DNA of 64,000 bases from an uncultured Eubacterium sp. (GTDB lineage: Bacteria; Bacillota; Clostridia; Oscillospirales; Acutalibacteraceae), in NCBI GenBank assembly GCA_934561395.1, contig CAKTGF010000002.1:248001-312000 (forward strand), read 5' to 3'. Shown piece by piece: positions 16,344-24,503 of the stretch (positions are counted from its first letter, which is position 1; each line of letters opens with the position of its first letter). A model generated the notes under the pieces. That model saw nothing but the letters and a program-made list of their open reading frames with translations. It did not search any database and had not been told where the DNA came from. Made by a program: the position numbers and the translations under genes.

Positions 16344-17294
16344 TTATAATATGTATTTTTTGCAGTATTCATTGTATTTGTCAAGCAGGCTGAGGGAGGC
16401 TCTTTTGCTTATGGGAGCAAAGGGCACCATCATATCAAAGGCGTGAAAGCAGCCACCGTATTCCGTAAGCTCACATTCAACTCCGTTTTGCTTCATTCTT
16501 TCAAAAAAATCCACCGTTTCCTCATAAAATGGATCGGCAGTGCCAATCATTGAAAATGCAGGGGGCAGACCCTTTAAATCAGTTGCCCTTGCAGGTGCGG
16601 CGTAGGGCTCAACGGAGTTATTCATTACTCGGTCGCCCAAATATATGTGCCAGGCGGATTTGTTTTCTTTTGTTCCCCAAACAGGTGCGCTGTTATTTGC
16701 CGATGTGGCGGTTACTCTGTCGTCAAGCATGGGGTAAAGGGGGATTTGAAAGCCTATGCAATCCTCGCCCTTATCTCTTGCGTAAAGGCACAGTGCAGCA
16801 GTTAAGCCGCCTCCTGCGCTTTCGCCGCCCACAACTATTTTGTCTGCGGTAATGCCAAGCTCCTTTTTGTGTGCCTTAACCCATTGCAATGCGGTAAAAG
16901 CATCGTTAAGGGCTGCCGGGTAGGGCTTAACGGTGGAAAGTGTGTAGTCCGGCGAAATTACAACGCAGCTGCAATTGCGGATTAAATATCTGGGCAGGGT
17001 CATTATCGCCATTTCAGGCGCACCCAGTGAGTATCCGCCACCGTGCAGCCAAAGTATTCCCACGGTTTTGCCGTCACGCTTGTGGCTTTTCATTATGCAG
17101 GTTCGCATTGGGGTGCCGTCATTCCTTGTTATATTTACCTTTTCACAGTTCAGGTGTTTAAGTGACAGCACAGACATTGCCTTGGTTGACAGCGGGCCAA
17201 CAGCCCTTTGCACCCCTTCATAGCCCAAGGGGCTGACAGCCTTATAAAATGCCCCAGCCGCTCTTATTTCACTGTTAATGCTTCTTAAATTCAT
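16344..17294 (-). CDS. Alpha/beta hydrolase, hormone-sensitive-lipase (family IV) esterase
   Basis: 316 residues. The oxyanion-hole motif HGGG is at 84-87, the nucleophile S159 is in GESAGGG, and the triad is completed by D254 (TADPFYEE) and H284 (GCFHAFD). It has no signal peptide, so it acts in the cytoplasm, probably on short-chain acyl esters such as acetylated sugars. It is divergent from the glycosidase-like gene at 17485, which would fit deacetylation of glycan products, but that link is only positional. The ATG is preceded by GGAGG. Confidence 0.88.
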   Translation of the reverse strand: MNLRSINSEIRAAGAFYKAVSPLGYEGVQRAVGPLSTKAMSVLSLKHLNCEKVNITRNDGTPMRTCIMKSHKRDGKTVGILWLHGGGYSLGAPEMAIMTLPRYLIRNCSCVVISPDYTLSTVKPYPAALNDAFTALQWVKAHKKELGITADKIVVGGESAGGGLTAALCLYARDKGEDCIGFQIPLYPMLDDRVTATSANNSAPVWGTKENKSAWHIYLGDRVMNNSVEPYAAPARATDLKGLPPAFSMIGTADPFYEETVDFFERMKQNGVECELTEYGGCFHAFDMMVPFAPISKRASLSLLDKYNEYCKKYIL

Positions 17295-17484
17295 AATACC
17301 TCCACTGCCTTTACGGCATAAACGGTTTGCATTGCACGGCCTGTTGCCGTGGTTAATTGTATAGCTTAAGTATATATAAAATATGGGCGGCAGTCAATTG
17401 GGGTTTGTGCCAAAAAATATGTTGCCACGGTTAGGATTTTGTTTTAAAATGAGGATGAAACCTTATGAAAAAGGAGAAAGCGCC

Positions 17485-19452
17485 ATGCCACTACAAATAG
17501 AAAGAAAAAGAATACCATATTTTGCCCCGTGGGCTAAAATGAAGCCCTTTAAGGCTGAAAAGCATTACATTGAAAATGGCAAAATCAGCTTTGATGTTAA
17601 GCCAAACGAGGCTTATGCAAACCATGTTGAAACAGCGGGATTTTACTGCTCGTCAATTATCAGCTACGGTTGCAATAAAAGCAATAATCTAAGGCTTATG
17701 CGCCATATTGTGTTCCCAACGCTGCGCCGTTATCCCAATTTAACGGAATGCTCCCTTGACCGTAATTTTAAGGGGGTTACTCTTTTAGTTAACGGCGTTG
17801 AGGCTGACGAAAGTGCAACAAAATTTGTTTTTGACGGTATTTTGCATATCTATACAAGGGCTGAAAGCATTAATGTGCACAGAATGATTTTTACCGCCCC
17901 CAACTCAAAAGCGTGCATTGAAAGAATTGAAATAGAAAACAATTCCGATAATGAAGTAACCGTAAGCCTTAAAGATAATGATAAAGAAATTATCACAAAG
18001 CCTTGCTTTGGGCAGAACAGGCAAAAATACAGATTTTTTACCCAATGCGACAAGGCAGAAATCAGGCTTATGCCCCAAACGGAGGGGGTTATCAACTGCG
18101 CCTATTGTGCAAGCGATTATAACGAGGATTTTCGGGTGGATTTTGAAAGCGAGCTTGAATGCAGGCTTGATTTTATCAGCCAAATGGCAAGGCTGGCGGT
18201 GGTTAAAACCCCGAACGAACGCCTTAACACTATGGCTTTTTACTCAAAAATCCGTGCTTGCGAAAGCATATTCAAAACCAAGGCAGGGCTTATGCACTCC
18301 CCCGGCGGCGGAAATTATTATGCCGCCCTTTGGACTAACGACCAGTGCGAATATGTTAACCCTCTTTTTGCCTATCTCGGCTATGAGCCGGGTGCGGAGG
18401 AGGCCCTTAACTGCTACAAATTATATCAAAAATACATTTCGGCGGATAAGCCCCTTGTTTCAAGCATTATTGCCCAGGGCGACGGCATTTGGCACGGCGC
18501 AGGAGACCGTGGCGACAGTGAAATGTATGCCTACGGCTGCGGCAGATTTTTGCTTACCTACGGCAGCAGGGAGGTTGCGGAAAAATATATTGACTCAATC
18601 AGAAAATGCCTTGATTTTACAATTTCTCAAATAGGTGCAAACGGTGTTGTTAAAAGTGATTCCGATGAGCTTGAAAACAGGCTTGAAAGCGGTTCTTATA
18701 ACCTTTGCACCTCCTGCCTTGCTTATGACGCATTAATAAGCGCCGCATACCTTGAGCATGAGCTGGGTAATGCAGAAAGGGCGGATAAATATAATAATAC
18801 CGCAGAAAAATTAAAACACTCAATTGAAAAATATTTTGGCGCAAGGGTTGAGGGCTTTGATACATACAGATATTGCGAAGAAGAGGAAAATTTAAGAGCC
18901 TGGATTGCAATTCCTCTAACTGTGGGGATTGACAGCAGAAGTGATGAAACCGTTAAAGCCCTGTTAAGTGATAAGCTTTTTCAAAACGGCGGCATTGTAA
19001 GCCGCAGCGGCGAAAAAATTTATTGGGACAGAGCAACCCTTTATGCACTTAGGGGAATGTTTTATACCTCCCACCAAAATCAGGCGACAGAGCTGCTGAA
19101 GGCATATACAAATTCAAGACTTTTGGGCGAGCATATCCCATACCCTGTGGAGGCATACCCTGAGGGTAACCAAGCGCAGCTTTCAGCAGAAAGCGGACTT
19201 TATATGCGTGTGTTTGTTGAGGGCGTTTTGGGCTACAGACCCACAGGCTTTAAAACCTTTACCCTAAAACCGAATTTGCCCGACGATTGGAAAGATTTTG
19301 CCATCGACCGCTTATTCCTCTGCGGCCAGGCAGCGGATGTGGCAGTGTCAAAAAACGGCACAGGCTATGCCGTAACAGTCAGCCTTGCAGATAAAAAAAT
19401 AATCAAAACCGCAGCCCCCGGCCAGGCGGTAAGCATTAACCTTGCAGAGTAA
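17485..19452 (+). CDS. Six-hairpin (alpha/alpha)6 glycosidase-like protein
   Basis: 655 residues from ATG 17485, selected because AGGAG (17472-17476) is eight bases upstream. Residues about 1-250 look like a beta-sandwich; about 260-600 is a helical barrel with motifs such as LMHSPGGGNYYAALWTNDQ, GDGIWHGAGDRGDSEMYAYG and YWDRATLYALRGM; the last 60 residues form a beta domain (GYRPTGFKTFTLKPNLP). This layout matches six-hairpin glycosidases such as the GH78/GH95/GH63-like clans, but the exact family and the acid/base pair could not be fixed. No signal peptide is present, so the substrate is likely an imported oligosaccharide. Whether it releases fucose for the fuc operon is unknown. Confidence 0.7.
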   Translation: MPLQIERKRIPYFAPWAKMKPFKAEKHYIENGKISFDVKPNEAYANHVETAGFYCSSIISYGCNKSNNLRLMRHIVFPTLRRYPNLTECSLDRNFKGVTLLVNGVEADESATKFVFDGILHIYTRAESINVHRMIFTAPNSKACIERIEIENNSDNEVTVSLKDNDKEIITKPCFGQNRQKYRFFTQCDKAEIRLMPQTEGVINCAYCASDYNEDFRVDFESELECRLDFISQMARLAVVKTPNERLNTMAFYSKIRACESIFKTKAGLMHSPGGGNYYAALWTNDQCEYVNPLFAYLGYEPGAEEALNCYKLYQKYISADKPLVSSIIAQGDGIWHGAGDRGDSEMYAYGCGRFLLTYGSREVAEKYIDSIRKCLDFTISQIGANGVVKSDSDELENRLESGSYNLCTSCLAYDALISAAYLEHELGNAERADKYNNTAEKLKHSIEKYFGARVEGFDTYRYCEEEENLRAWIAIPLTVGIDSRSDETVKALLSDKLFQNGGIVSRSGEKIYWDRATLYALRGMFYTSHQNQATELLKAYTNSRLLGEHIPYPVEAYPEGNQAQLSAESGLYMRVFVEGVLGYRPTGFKTFTLKPNLPDDWKDFAIDRLFLCGQAADVAVSKNGTGYAVTVSLADKKIIKTAAPGQAVSINLAE

Positions 19453-19493
19453 CGGCTTTGGATTAATAATAATTACGATTTTGAGGTTATATT

Positions 19494-20027
19494 ATGGTTT
19501 ACACGCAGCATTACAACTCGCCCCTTGAGGGCATAACAATGGCAAGCGACGGTGCAGCCCTTATTGGCCTGTGGTTTGACGGCCAAAAGTATTTTGCCGA
19601 TTCCGTAAAAGGGGAGTGCCAAGAAAAAAGCCTTGCAATATTTGATGATACTGCAAGGTGGCTTGATATTTATTTCAGCGGCAGTGAGCCTGATTTTATG
19701 CCGAAAATTAATATTAACGGCACCCCGTTTAGAAAATCGGTGGCTGAAATTATGCTTACCATACCCTACGGCAAAACCATGACCTACGGCGAAATTGCCC
19801 GTAAAATCGCAGAACAAAGGGGCAGCAACAAAATGTCTGCCCAGGCGGTGGGCGGCGCTGTGGGGCACAACTCAATTTCAATAATTATTCCCTGCCACAG
19901 GGTGGTGGGAACAAACGGCAGCCTTACAGGCTACGCTGGGGGCCTTGATAGAAAAATTCAGCTGCTTAAATTAGAACATGCAGATATGTCAAAGCTTTTT
20001 GTGCCTGATAAAGGCACAGCGTTGTGA
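19494..20027 (+). CDS. ogt: Methylated-DNA--protein-cysteine S-methyltransferase
   Basis: 177 residues. The active-site motif IIPCHRVVG gives acceptor C134; the DNA-binding helix-turn-helix region PYGKTMTYGEIA is at 91-102, and the closing GYAGGLDRKIQLLKLE block is intact. The N-terminal part (1-80) is short and lacks a zinc site, as in Ogt-type enzymes. It repairs O6-methylguanine by self-alkylation. The ribosome site is weak (GAGG, about ten bases before the ATG). It stands alone after the glycosidase gene. Confidence 0.95.
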   Translation: MVYTQHYNSPLEGITMASDGAALIGLWFDGQKYFADSVKGECQEKSLAIFDDTARWLDIYFSGSEPDFMPKININGTPFRKSVAEIMLTIPYGKTMTYGEIARKIAEQRGSNKMSAQAVGGAVGHNSISIIIPCHRVVGTNGSLTGYAGGLDRKIQLLKLEHADMSKLFVPDKGTAL

Positions 20028-20059
20028 TTGATTATATGTTAAAACAGCAAAATATGAAA

Positions 20060-20188
20060 GCTTCCCTTGCAAATGGAGGGGGACCACGCTTTGCGTGGTG
20101 GAGGAATTTGTAACGCCAAAACTTACAAATTTTATTAATCCCTCAGGCTGCTCGCTGGCTCGCATCCGGCTCCCTTTACAAGGGCGCC
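20060..20188. repeat. MITE-like imperfect palindromic repeat element
   Basis: A 129-bp stretch without coding sense whose ends are imperfect inverted repeats (GCTTCCCTTGCAAATGGAGGG against GGCGCCCTTGTAAAGGGAGC read from the other end). It also holds a local hairpin ACCACGC-TTT-GCGTGGT. The ends resemble a non-autonomous element common in gut Clostridia that starts with GCTCCCTTG and ends with CAAGGGAGC; this resemblance is from memory. No transposase is nearby and no clear target duplication was seen. Confidence 0.6.
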
Positions 20189-20209
20189 TATAACATAATT
20201 GCATTATTT

Positions 20210-20237
20210 AAGGCTCAGGGATAACTCCCTGAGCCTT
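20210..20237. terminator. Bidirectional intrinsic terminator
   Basis: Perfect 12-bp stem AAGGCTCAGGGA (20210-20221) with TCCCTGAGCCTT (20226-20237), loop TAAC. It separates the repair gene and the MITE-like repeat from the converging third MATE gene. Confidence 0.9.
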
Positions 20238-20270
20238 TACTGTATGTTATTATAACTTGCATTTGTCAGG

Positions 20271-21605
20271 CTAAGCCGATTTGATGCCGAGTCGGGATTT
20301 TCTCAGTGCCGCATAGGAAATAATAAAGTTAGCAAGCCAGCCTGCCGGCACGGCAAGCCAAACAAATGCAATGCCGAAACGGGGTGCGAAAATCAAAGCA
20401 ACGGATAGCCTGATTGCAAGGTTTACCATATTTGCAATTAGGAATGGGCGCATATTTCCAAGCCCACGGAGTACTCCGTCTGTTGCCATTTTAATGCCCA
20501 TAAATATGAAAAAGTATCCGAGCCATCTCATATAATCTTCAGATATCTGATATGCTAATTCGGTTCCGTCCTTGCCTAAGAAAAGCGATGAAATTTGCGT
20601 GTGCATTGTTTCAATAATTATAAACGCAAGGGCTGCAAAGCATATATCCAACACCAGTGCGGCTCGGTATCCTTTTTTAATACGGTCAATTTTCTTTGCA
20701 CCGAGATTTTGTGAAACAAAGGGCGAAACCGCATTTCCTATGGATACAAATATCAGCGAAAAAACATTTTCTACCCTCATTGTTGCCGCATAACCTGCAA
20801 GTGCCTGTGTGCCGAATGGGTTTACAACAGCTTGCACTATCATCATACCGATTGATACTGTGGATTGCTGAAGAACCGACGGAACGGCAATTTTAAGCAT
20901 TGCACGCAGCTCGTGCCTGTTAAACCAAGTGAACGGGCTTGTATATCGCCGCATACGGTAAAGAAAAATCACAAGGGAAAGCACAGCGGAAATACCCTGT
21001 GCAATAAGGGTGGCAAGGGCAGCGCCGAATACGCCCAGGCCAAGGCCGGCTACCATCCACAAATCCATAATGATATTTAAAACAGATGAGACTATCAAAA
21101 GCCACAGCGGAATTTTTGATTCACCGATTGAGGTGAACATGGTTGACAGAATGTTATACATAAACAAAAAGGGAAAACCTGCAAAATATATACGCAGGTA
21201 CAGCACTGCGTCATCCATTATATCTGCAGGGGTTTGCAATATGCTCATCATCCAATGGGAGCCGCAAAAACCAAACGCTCCCAGAAGTATGCTTAAAACT
21301 AAAAAACTAATCAGTGATGTTGACACAATTGTTTTCATTTTACCGTAATTTTGAGCGCCGAAACAACGGCTCACAAGCACTCCTGCCCCTACGCCGGCAC
21401 CAAGGGCTATGCAAATAAAAACATTTGTCAGCGCAGCGCAGGCACCCACAGCCGCAAGCGCAGACGAACCCACAAATTGACCGACTATTATAGAATCGGC
21501 CATGTTATATACTTGTTGAAAAAAACTGCCCAAAATCATAGGCATTGCAAAAACGGTAAGCGCCTTAAGGGGCGGCTCCGTTATTAAATATTTATCCTTT
21601 GCCAT
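20271..21605 (-). CDS. MATE-family multidrug exporter (DinF/NorM-like)
   Basis: 444 residues with twelve predicted helices in two MatE halves. The first-helix motif FFQQVYNMADSIIVGQFVGSSAL is split over residues 28-50, and the second half begins near 245 with QQSTVSIGMMIVQAVVNPFG. It should be a cation-coupled drug exporter. The ATG at 21605 follows AGGAG (CAGGAGAAAGTATA). It is the third MATE gene within 9 kb and differs from the other two. It is transcribed alone. Confidence 0.92.
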   Translation of the reverse strand: MAKDKYLITEPPLKALTVFAMPMILGSFFQQVYNMADSIIVGQFVGSSALAAVGACAALTNVFICIALGAGVGAGVLVSRCFGAQNYGKMKTIVSTSLISFLVLSILLGAFGFCGSHWMMSILQTPADIMDDAVLYLRIYFAGFPFLFMYNILSTMFTSIGESKIPLWLLIVSSVLNIIMDLWMVAGLGLGVFGAALATLIAQGISAVLSLVIFLYRMRRYTSPFTWFNRHELRAMLKIAVPSVLQQSTVSIGMMIVQAVVNPFGTQALAGYAATMRVENVFSLIFVSIGNAVSPFVSQNLGAKKIDRIKKGYRAALVLDICFAALAFIIIETMHTQISSLFLGKDGTELAYQISEDYMRWLGYFFIFMGIKMATDGVLRGLGNMRPFLIANMVNLAIRLSVALIFAPRFGIAFVWLAVPAGWLANFIISYAALRKSRLGIKSA

Positions 21606-21645
21606 TATACTTTCTCCTGAAAATTGTTTAAGTATTTGCCGAATT

Positions 21646-21994
21646 TTACTTTTGTGAGTAAATCATAAGGTAATTTGTAATCCTACCGCCCATATATTTT
21701 TCAGTTTTAACCAACCGAAAACCCAATTTAGAATAAATTTCAACATTGATTTTGGGCAGCTTTTTTAACTGAAAGCTTGCTTGCTGCCGATTTCCAAATG
21801 CACAGGCCGTGTTTATTGCTGTCCTCTATGATAATATCTACAGTGTTAGACAAATAAAAACGCAAATACATAAAGTTATATATAAATCGTTTTCTGATAA
21901 ATTTGTTTTTAACAATGGCAATATAAAGCGGGTCGTAAATAAAACTGTCCGCCGCCATTTTGGCATAATATTTTAATTCGTTTTTTGAAAGCAT
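21646..21994 (-). pseudogene. GNAT acetyltransferase remnant with internal deletion
   Basis: From ATG 21994 the first frame reads the N-terminal GNAT part (LSKNELKYYAKMAADSFIYD, then KRFIYNFMYLRFYLSN) and stops near 21740. The adjacent frame gives the normal C terminus (NVEIYSKLGFRLVKTEKYMG, then TNYLMIYSQK) ending with TAA at 21646. The acetyl-CoA-binding core between them is missing. Both ends are recognisable and out of frame with each other, so the gene is dead. Confidence 0.75.
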
Positions 21995-22118
21995 AAATTA
22001 ATGTCCTTGTAATGCGTTTTTAGTGATTATATCACTTTGAACCGGCAGTTTCAATAAATTTCATCCGTATGTTGCAAACTGTTGTTATGGCAGTGCGGTA
22101 AAAAATGCATATATGCAA

Positions 22119-22155
22119 AAAATCGCCCACGGATATAACCTCCGTAAGCGATTTT
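22119..22155 (-). terminator. Intrinsic terminator
   Basis: AAAATCGC plus ACGGA (22119-22133) pairs with TCCGT plus GCGATTTT (22141-22155), with a small internal loop. It sits just past the second GNAT remnant. Confidence 0.75.
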
Positions 22156-22161
22156 TGATTA

Positions 22162-22440
22162 TTATATTGCATTTTTCATTATGTTGTAATAAGTTTCATA
22201 AGAATATAAATCTTTTAATATCTTAACAGCGTCATTATACTCATTAACATAATTTGAAAATGTTTTACTTTATAAAATTGAAAAACCGAATTTGTTATAT
22301 AAATTAATTGCTTTGTAACTCCACGGTTGTGTATGTAAAAATATCGGAGTGTTTTGATTTAGAGTGTTTGCTAATTTTAAAACCTCTGATATAGATTTGT
22401 TTAATAATTTAATTTGATAACGGAAAAGGAAACCGAACAA
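22162..22440 (-). pseudogene. Second GNAT acetyltransferase remnant, 5' part lost and in-frame stop
   Basis: The minus strand carries a GNAT C-terminal half: SISEVLKLANTLNQNTPIFL, then HTQPWSYKAINLYNKFGF. An in-frame TAA at 22272-22270 breaks it. The same frame then continues with a plausible native end (SKTFSNYVNEYNDAVKILKD, then YYNIMKNAI) to a stop at 22162. Upstream the sequence runs into an unrelated terminator, so the N-terminal half is gone. It is a degraded gene next to the other GNAT remnant. Confidence 0.65.
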
Positions 22441-22481
22441 AGAAATAACATAATTAAATTCACTGCGTGATGACAAAACAA

Positions 22482-22514
22482 AAAAGCTCAAGGATATACA
22501 GTCCCTGAGCTTTT
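22482..22514. terminator. Intrinsic terminator
   Basis: AAAAGCTCA (22482-22490) pairs with TGAGCTTTT (22506-22514), with extra GG/CC pairing inside. It probably insulates the toxin-like cluster from the upstream remnants. Confidence 0.75.
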
Positions 22515-22594
22515 GTAATGTCTATTATGTTGCATACAGTAAAAACATACAGACCTAAATAAAGTACAGTGAACCATAATAATTTCAAGAAGCA

Positions 22595-22623
22595 TTGACA
22601 AAATCTAAATTCATCTGTAATCT
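22595..22623 (+). promoter_or_regulatory. Strong sigma-A promoter of the DUF4417-toxin cluster
   Basis: TTGACA (22595-22600), 17-bp spacer, TAATCT (22618-22623). It lies about 47 bp upstream of the likely translation start and is the only clear promoter for the four genes that follow. Confidence 0.7.
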
Positions 22624-22699
22624 GTGAGCTTATCCCTAAAAGGATAAAAATAAGATTGGAGATGATTTTATTACAAGTTATGAATTCAGAAACGATACA

Positions 22700-23674
22700 A
22701 TGTTTTTGAGAAATCAATTTAAAAGTGTTGGTATGTTCAAACTGCCGCTTGTTAAAAAACAAGAAATCAGTCTTGAAGATGTAAGCCTAATCGGTTATGA
22801 TAAAGTTAATCAAAGTAATGATTACAAAAGTATAGTACATTTCTTTCTTGACGATTATAAGTTTGAGAGCATATACAACAATCCCGAGAAGAAAATTGAA
22901 GCGTTAAGGCAATTTAAAGCGGTGCTTACACCAGATTTCAGTATGTTTGTTGAAATGCCTATTGCATTGCAGCTTTTTGCCACATTTAAAAACAGGTGGG
23001 TCGGTGCATATTTGCAACAGCAGGGCATAAAGGTGATTCCAACCGTTCGGTGGGGAGACCTTACGAGCTTTAATTTCTGCTTTGACGGAATTGAAAAAGG
23101 CAGTATAGTTGCCGTTTCAACAATAGGGATTAAAAATCAAAAATCTCATTTTATGCTCGGCTACAACGAAATGTTAAGCAGAATTAAGCCGAGTAAAATT
23201 ATTTGCTATGGCAAGCCCTTTGACGAAATGAAGGGCGATATAATCGAAGTGGATTATGCCAAAACGAATAATTTGCAAAAATCAAACAGCGGTTTGTATA
23301 TCAAAACCTTTTATGGATATGTTGATAATACATATAGAAAAGGCGGAGGCTCTGCAAGCGGACAAAGCTCGGGGAATCCCGAGCATGAGTTTGACGAAAA
23401 TCTTGATATGCCGAAATTTCCGGGATATGAAAACAAAGCACCTGGTAAAGACTATGAATGGAGAGGCGGTAGCATTGATGAAAATAAAGGTGGTTGGTAT
23501 AATCCGAAAACCAAGGAAACATTGCATTGGGATATGAAACATGCGGAACCTTATGGTCCGCATTGGGATTATATAAATAAAAATGGTGGCTGGGAAAACG
23601 GTTACCGTATTTTTCCAAATGGTTCTTGGGGACGAAAAGTATATGATGACATTGGAGGTATTATAAATGGATAA
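22700..23674 (+). CDS. DUF4417 protein with C-terminal polymorphic-toxin-like domain
   Basis: 324 residues from ATG 22700. Residues 1-212 match DUF4417 (VHFFLDDYKFE, GIKVIPTVRWGD, FCFDGIEKGSIVAVSTIG, IICYGKPFDEM). A Gly/Ser-rich linker (KGGGSASGQSSG) at 214-225 leads to a 75-residue tail with GKDYEWRGG, GGWYNPKT, LHWDMKH, GPHWDY and YRIFPNG. I recognise this tail as the polymorphic toxin type 37-like fold seen at the ends of Rhs/WXG-type toxins; activity unknown. No signal peptide is present. ATG 22700 has no ribosome site. GGAG at 22658-22661 is spaced eight bases from an in-frame ATT (22670), which would add ten residues. The stop overlaps the next gene by eight bases, the usual toxin-immunity layout. 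Confidence 0.75.
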   Translation: MFLRNQFKSVGMFKLPLVKKQEISLEDVSLIGYDKVNQSNDYKSIVHFFLDDYKFESIYNNPEKKIEALRQFKAVLTPDFSMFVEMPIALQLFATFKNRWVGAYLQQQGIKVIPTVRWGDLTSFNFCFDGIEKGSIVAVSTIGIKNQKSHFMLGYNEMLSRIKPSKIICYGKPFDEMKGDIIEVDYAKTNNLQKSNSGLYIKTFYGYVDNTYRKGGGSASGQSSGNPEHEFDENLDMPKFPGYENKAPGKDYEWRGGSIDENKGGWYNPKTKETLHWDMKHAEPYGPHWDYINKNGGWENGYRIFPNGSWGRKVYDDIGGIING

Positions 23675-24152
23675 CAGTAACAATTGGGTTGAAAAATACG
23701 GCGAAAGTTTTATGGATTTTCCGCTAAAGGGATTGAAATTCAAAAAATCGGTTTGGACGGAAAAGAACAATCATACTCATTGTCTTTTTTGCGGAGATGA
23801 AATAACTGATGAGGAATATGACTATCATACCGAGAAGCAGGGATACTTGTCTACAACAGAAGCTTGGTGGTCATGCCCTGAGTGCTTTGAGGTTTTTACG
23901 CAAAAGTATAATTTGCCTGTTGTTAAAAATACCGTCAAAGATATAGAAACGGCTCTTTTACAATTTAAAACCGTTGTAATTTCTCTTGAAAATAAGCAAT
24001 ATTTCATTGAAAATACAGACGGTAAAATAATTATTGAGCATAACGGAGTAAGTAAAAGCTATGACAGTATTATTTCAATGGAGAGAGAACAGTTCTTTTA
24101 CGGCAAGCTACTCGGAGAAATTATTGATGATATTTTTGTGGGTATTTGTTGA
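23667..24152 (+). CDS. Zinc-ribbon protein, candidate immunity protein
   Basis: 161 residues. Two cysteine pairs (C39/C42 in CLFC and C70/C73 in CPEC) should bind zinc. The C-terminal part from about residue 88 (KDIETALLQFKTVVISLENKQYF) resembles the two small proteins that follow. It starts at ATG 23667 inside the last codons of the toxin-like gene with GGAGG (23654-23658) eight bases upstream, so production is coupled to it. No family was recognised. An immunity role is inferred from position only. Confidence 0.6.
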   Translation: MDNSNNWVEKYGESFMDFPLKGLKFKKSVWTEKNNHTHCLFCGDEITDEEYDYHTEKQGYLSTTEAWWSCPECFEVFTQKYNLPVVKNTVKDIETALLQFKTVVISLENKQYFIENTDGKIIIEHNGVSKSYDSIISMEREQFFYGKLLGEIIDDIFVGIC

Positions 24153-24195
24153 TTGAAGAAACCAAATAACAGTTATTATAACGGAGATATTAAAA

Positions 24196-24486
24196 ATGTA
24201 TGTCAAAAACAATCATATTCTTGAATACCCCAAATACAAGGATGTAAACGATTTTAAGGAAAGCTTAATTCACGGCAGAGAAATTGTAATCAAGTGGGGC
24301 GGAATTGAATATTCGATAGAATACGAAAACGATTCTATGAGCGATTTTTCTATATGCGAAGCAAGCAAACCAGAAACCGAAGTTCATTTTAGGTCGGTTG
24401 ATGAATTGTTAAATTCAAAATTAAATTCAGATACTTGCCTAAAGGATATAATCACAAAAGCTGAAGTTACTTGGAGAAATGTTTGA
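24196..24486 (+). CDS. Small acidic protein, candidate immunity paralogue
   Basis: 96 residues with no signal peptide or membrane segment and an acidic second half. It shares the pattern DF-x(3)-L-x-G-x-E-(V/L)-x(2)-W-x-G-x-EY with the next protein (DFKESLIHGREIVIKWGGIE and EFESVIGRGCELGFEWKGHE). GGAG lies nine bases before the ATG. It is unrecognised as a family. Position in a row behind a toxin-like gene suggests a spare or cross-protective immunity protein. Confidence 0.55.
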   Translation: MYVKNNHILEYPKYKDVNDFKESLIHGREIVIKWGGIEYSIEYENDSMSDFSICEASKPETEVHFRSVDELLNSKLNSDTCLKDIITKAEVTWRNV

Positions 24487-24503
24487 AAACAGGAGCGTAT
24501 AAA

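Noticed and set aside
17978..18634. Alternative-frame open stretch of 218 codons inside the glycosidase-like gene
   Set aside because: The main frame has recognisable barrel motifs and a good ribosome site; this frame has neither.
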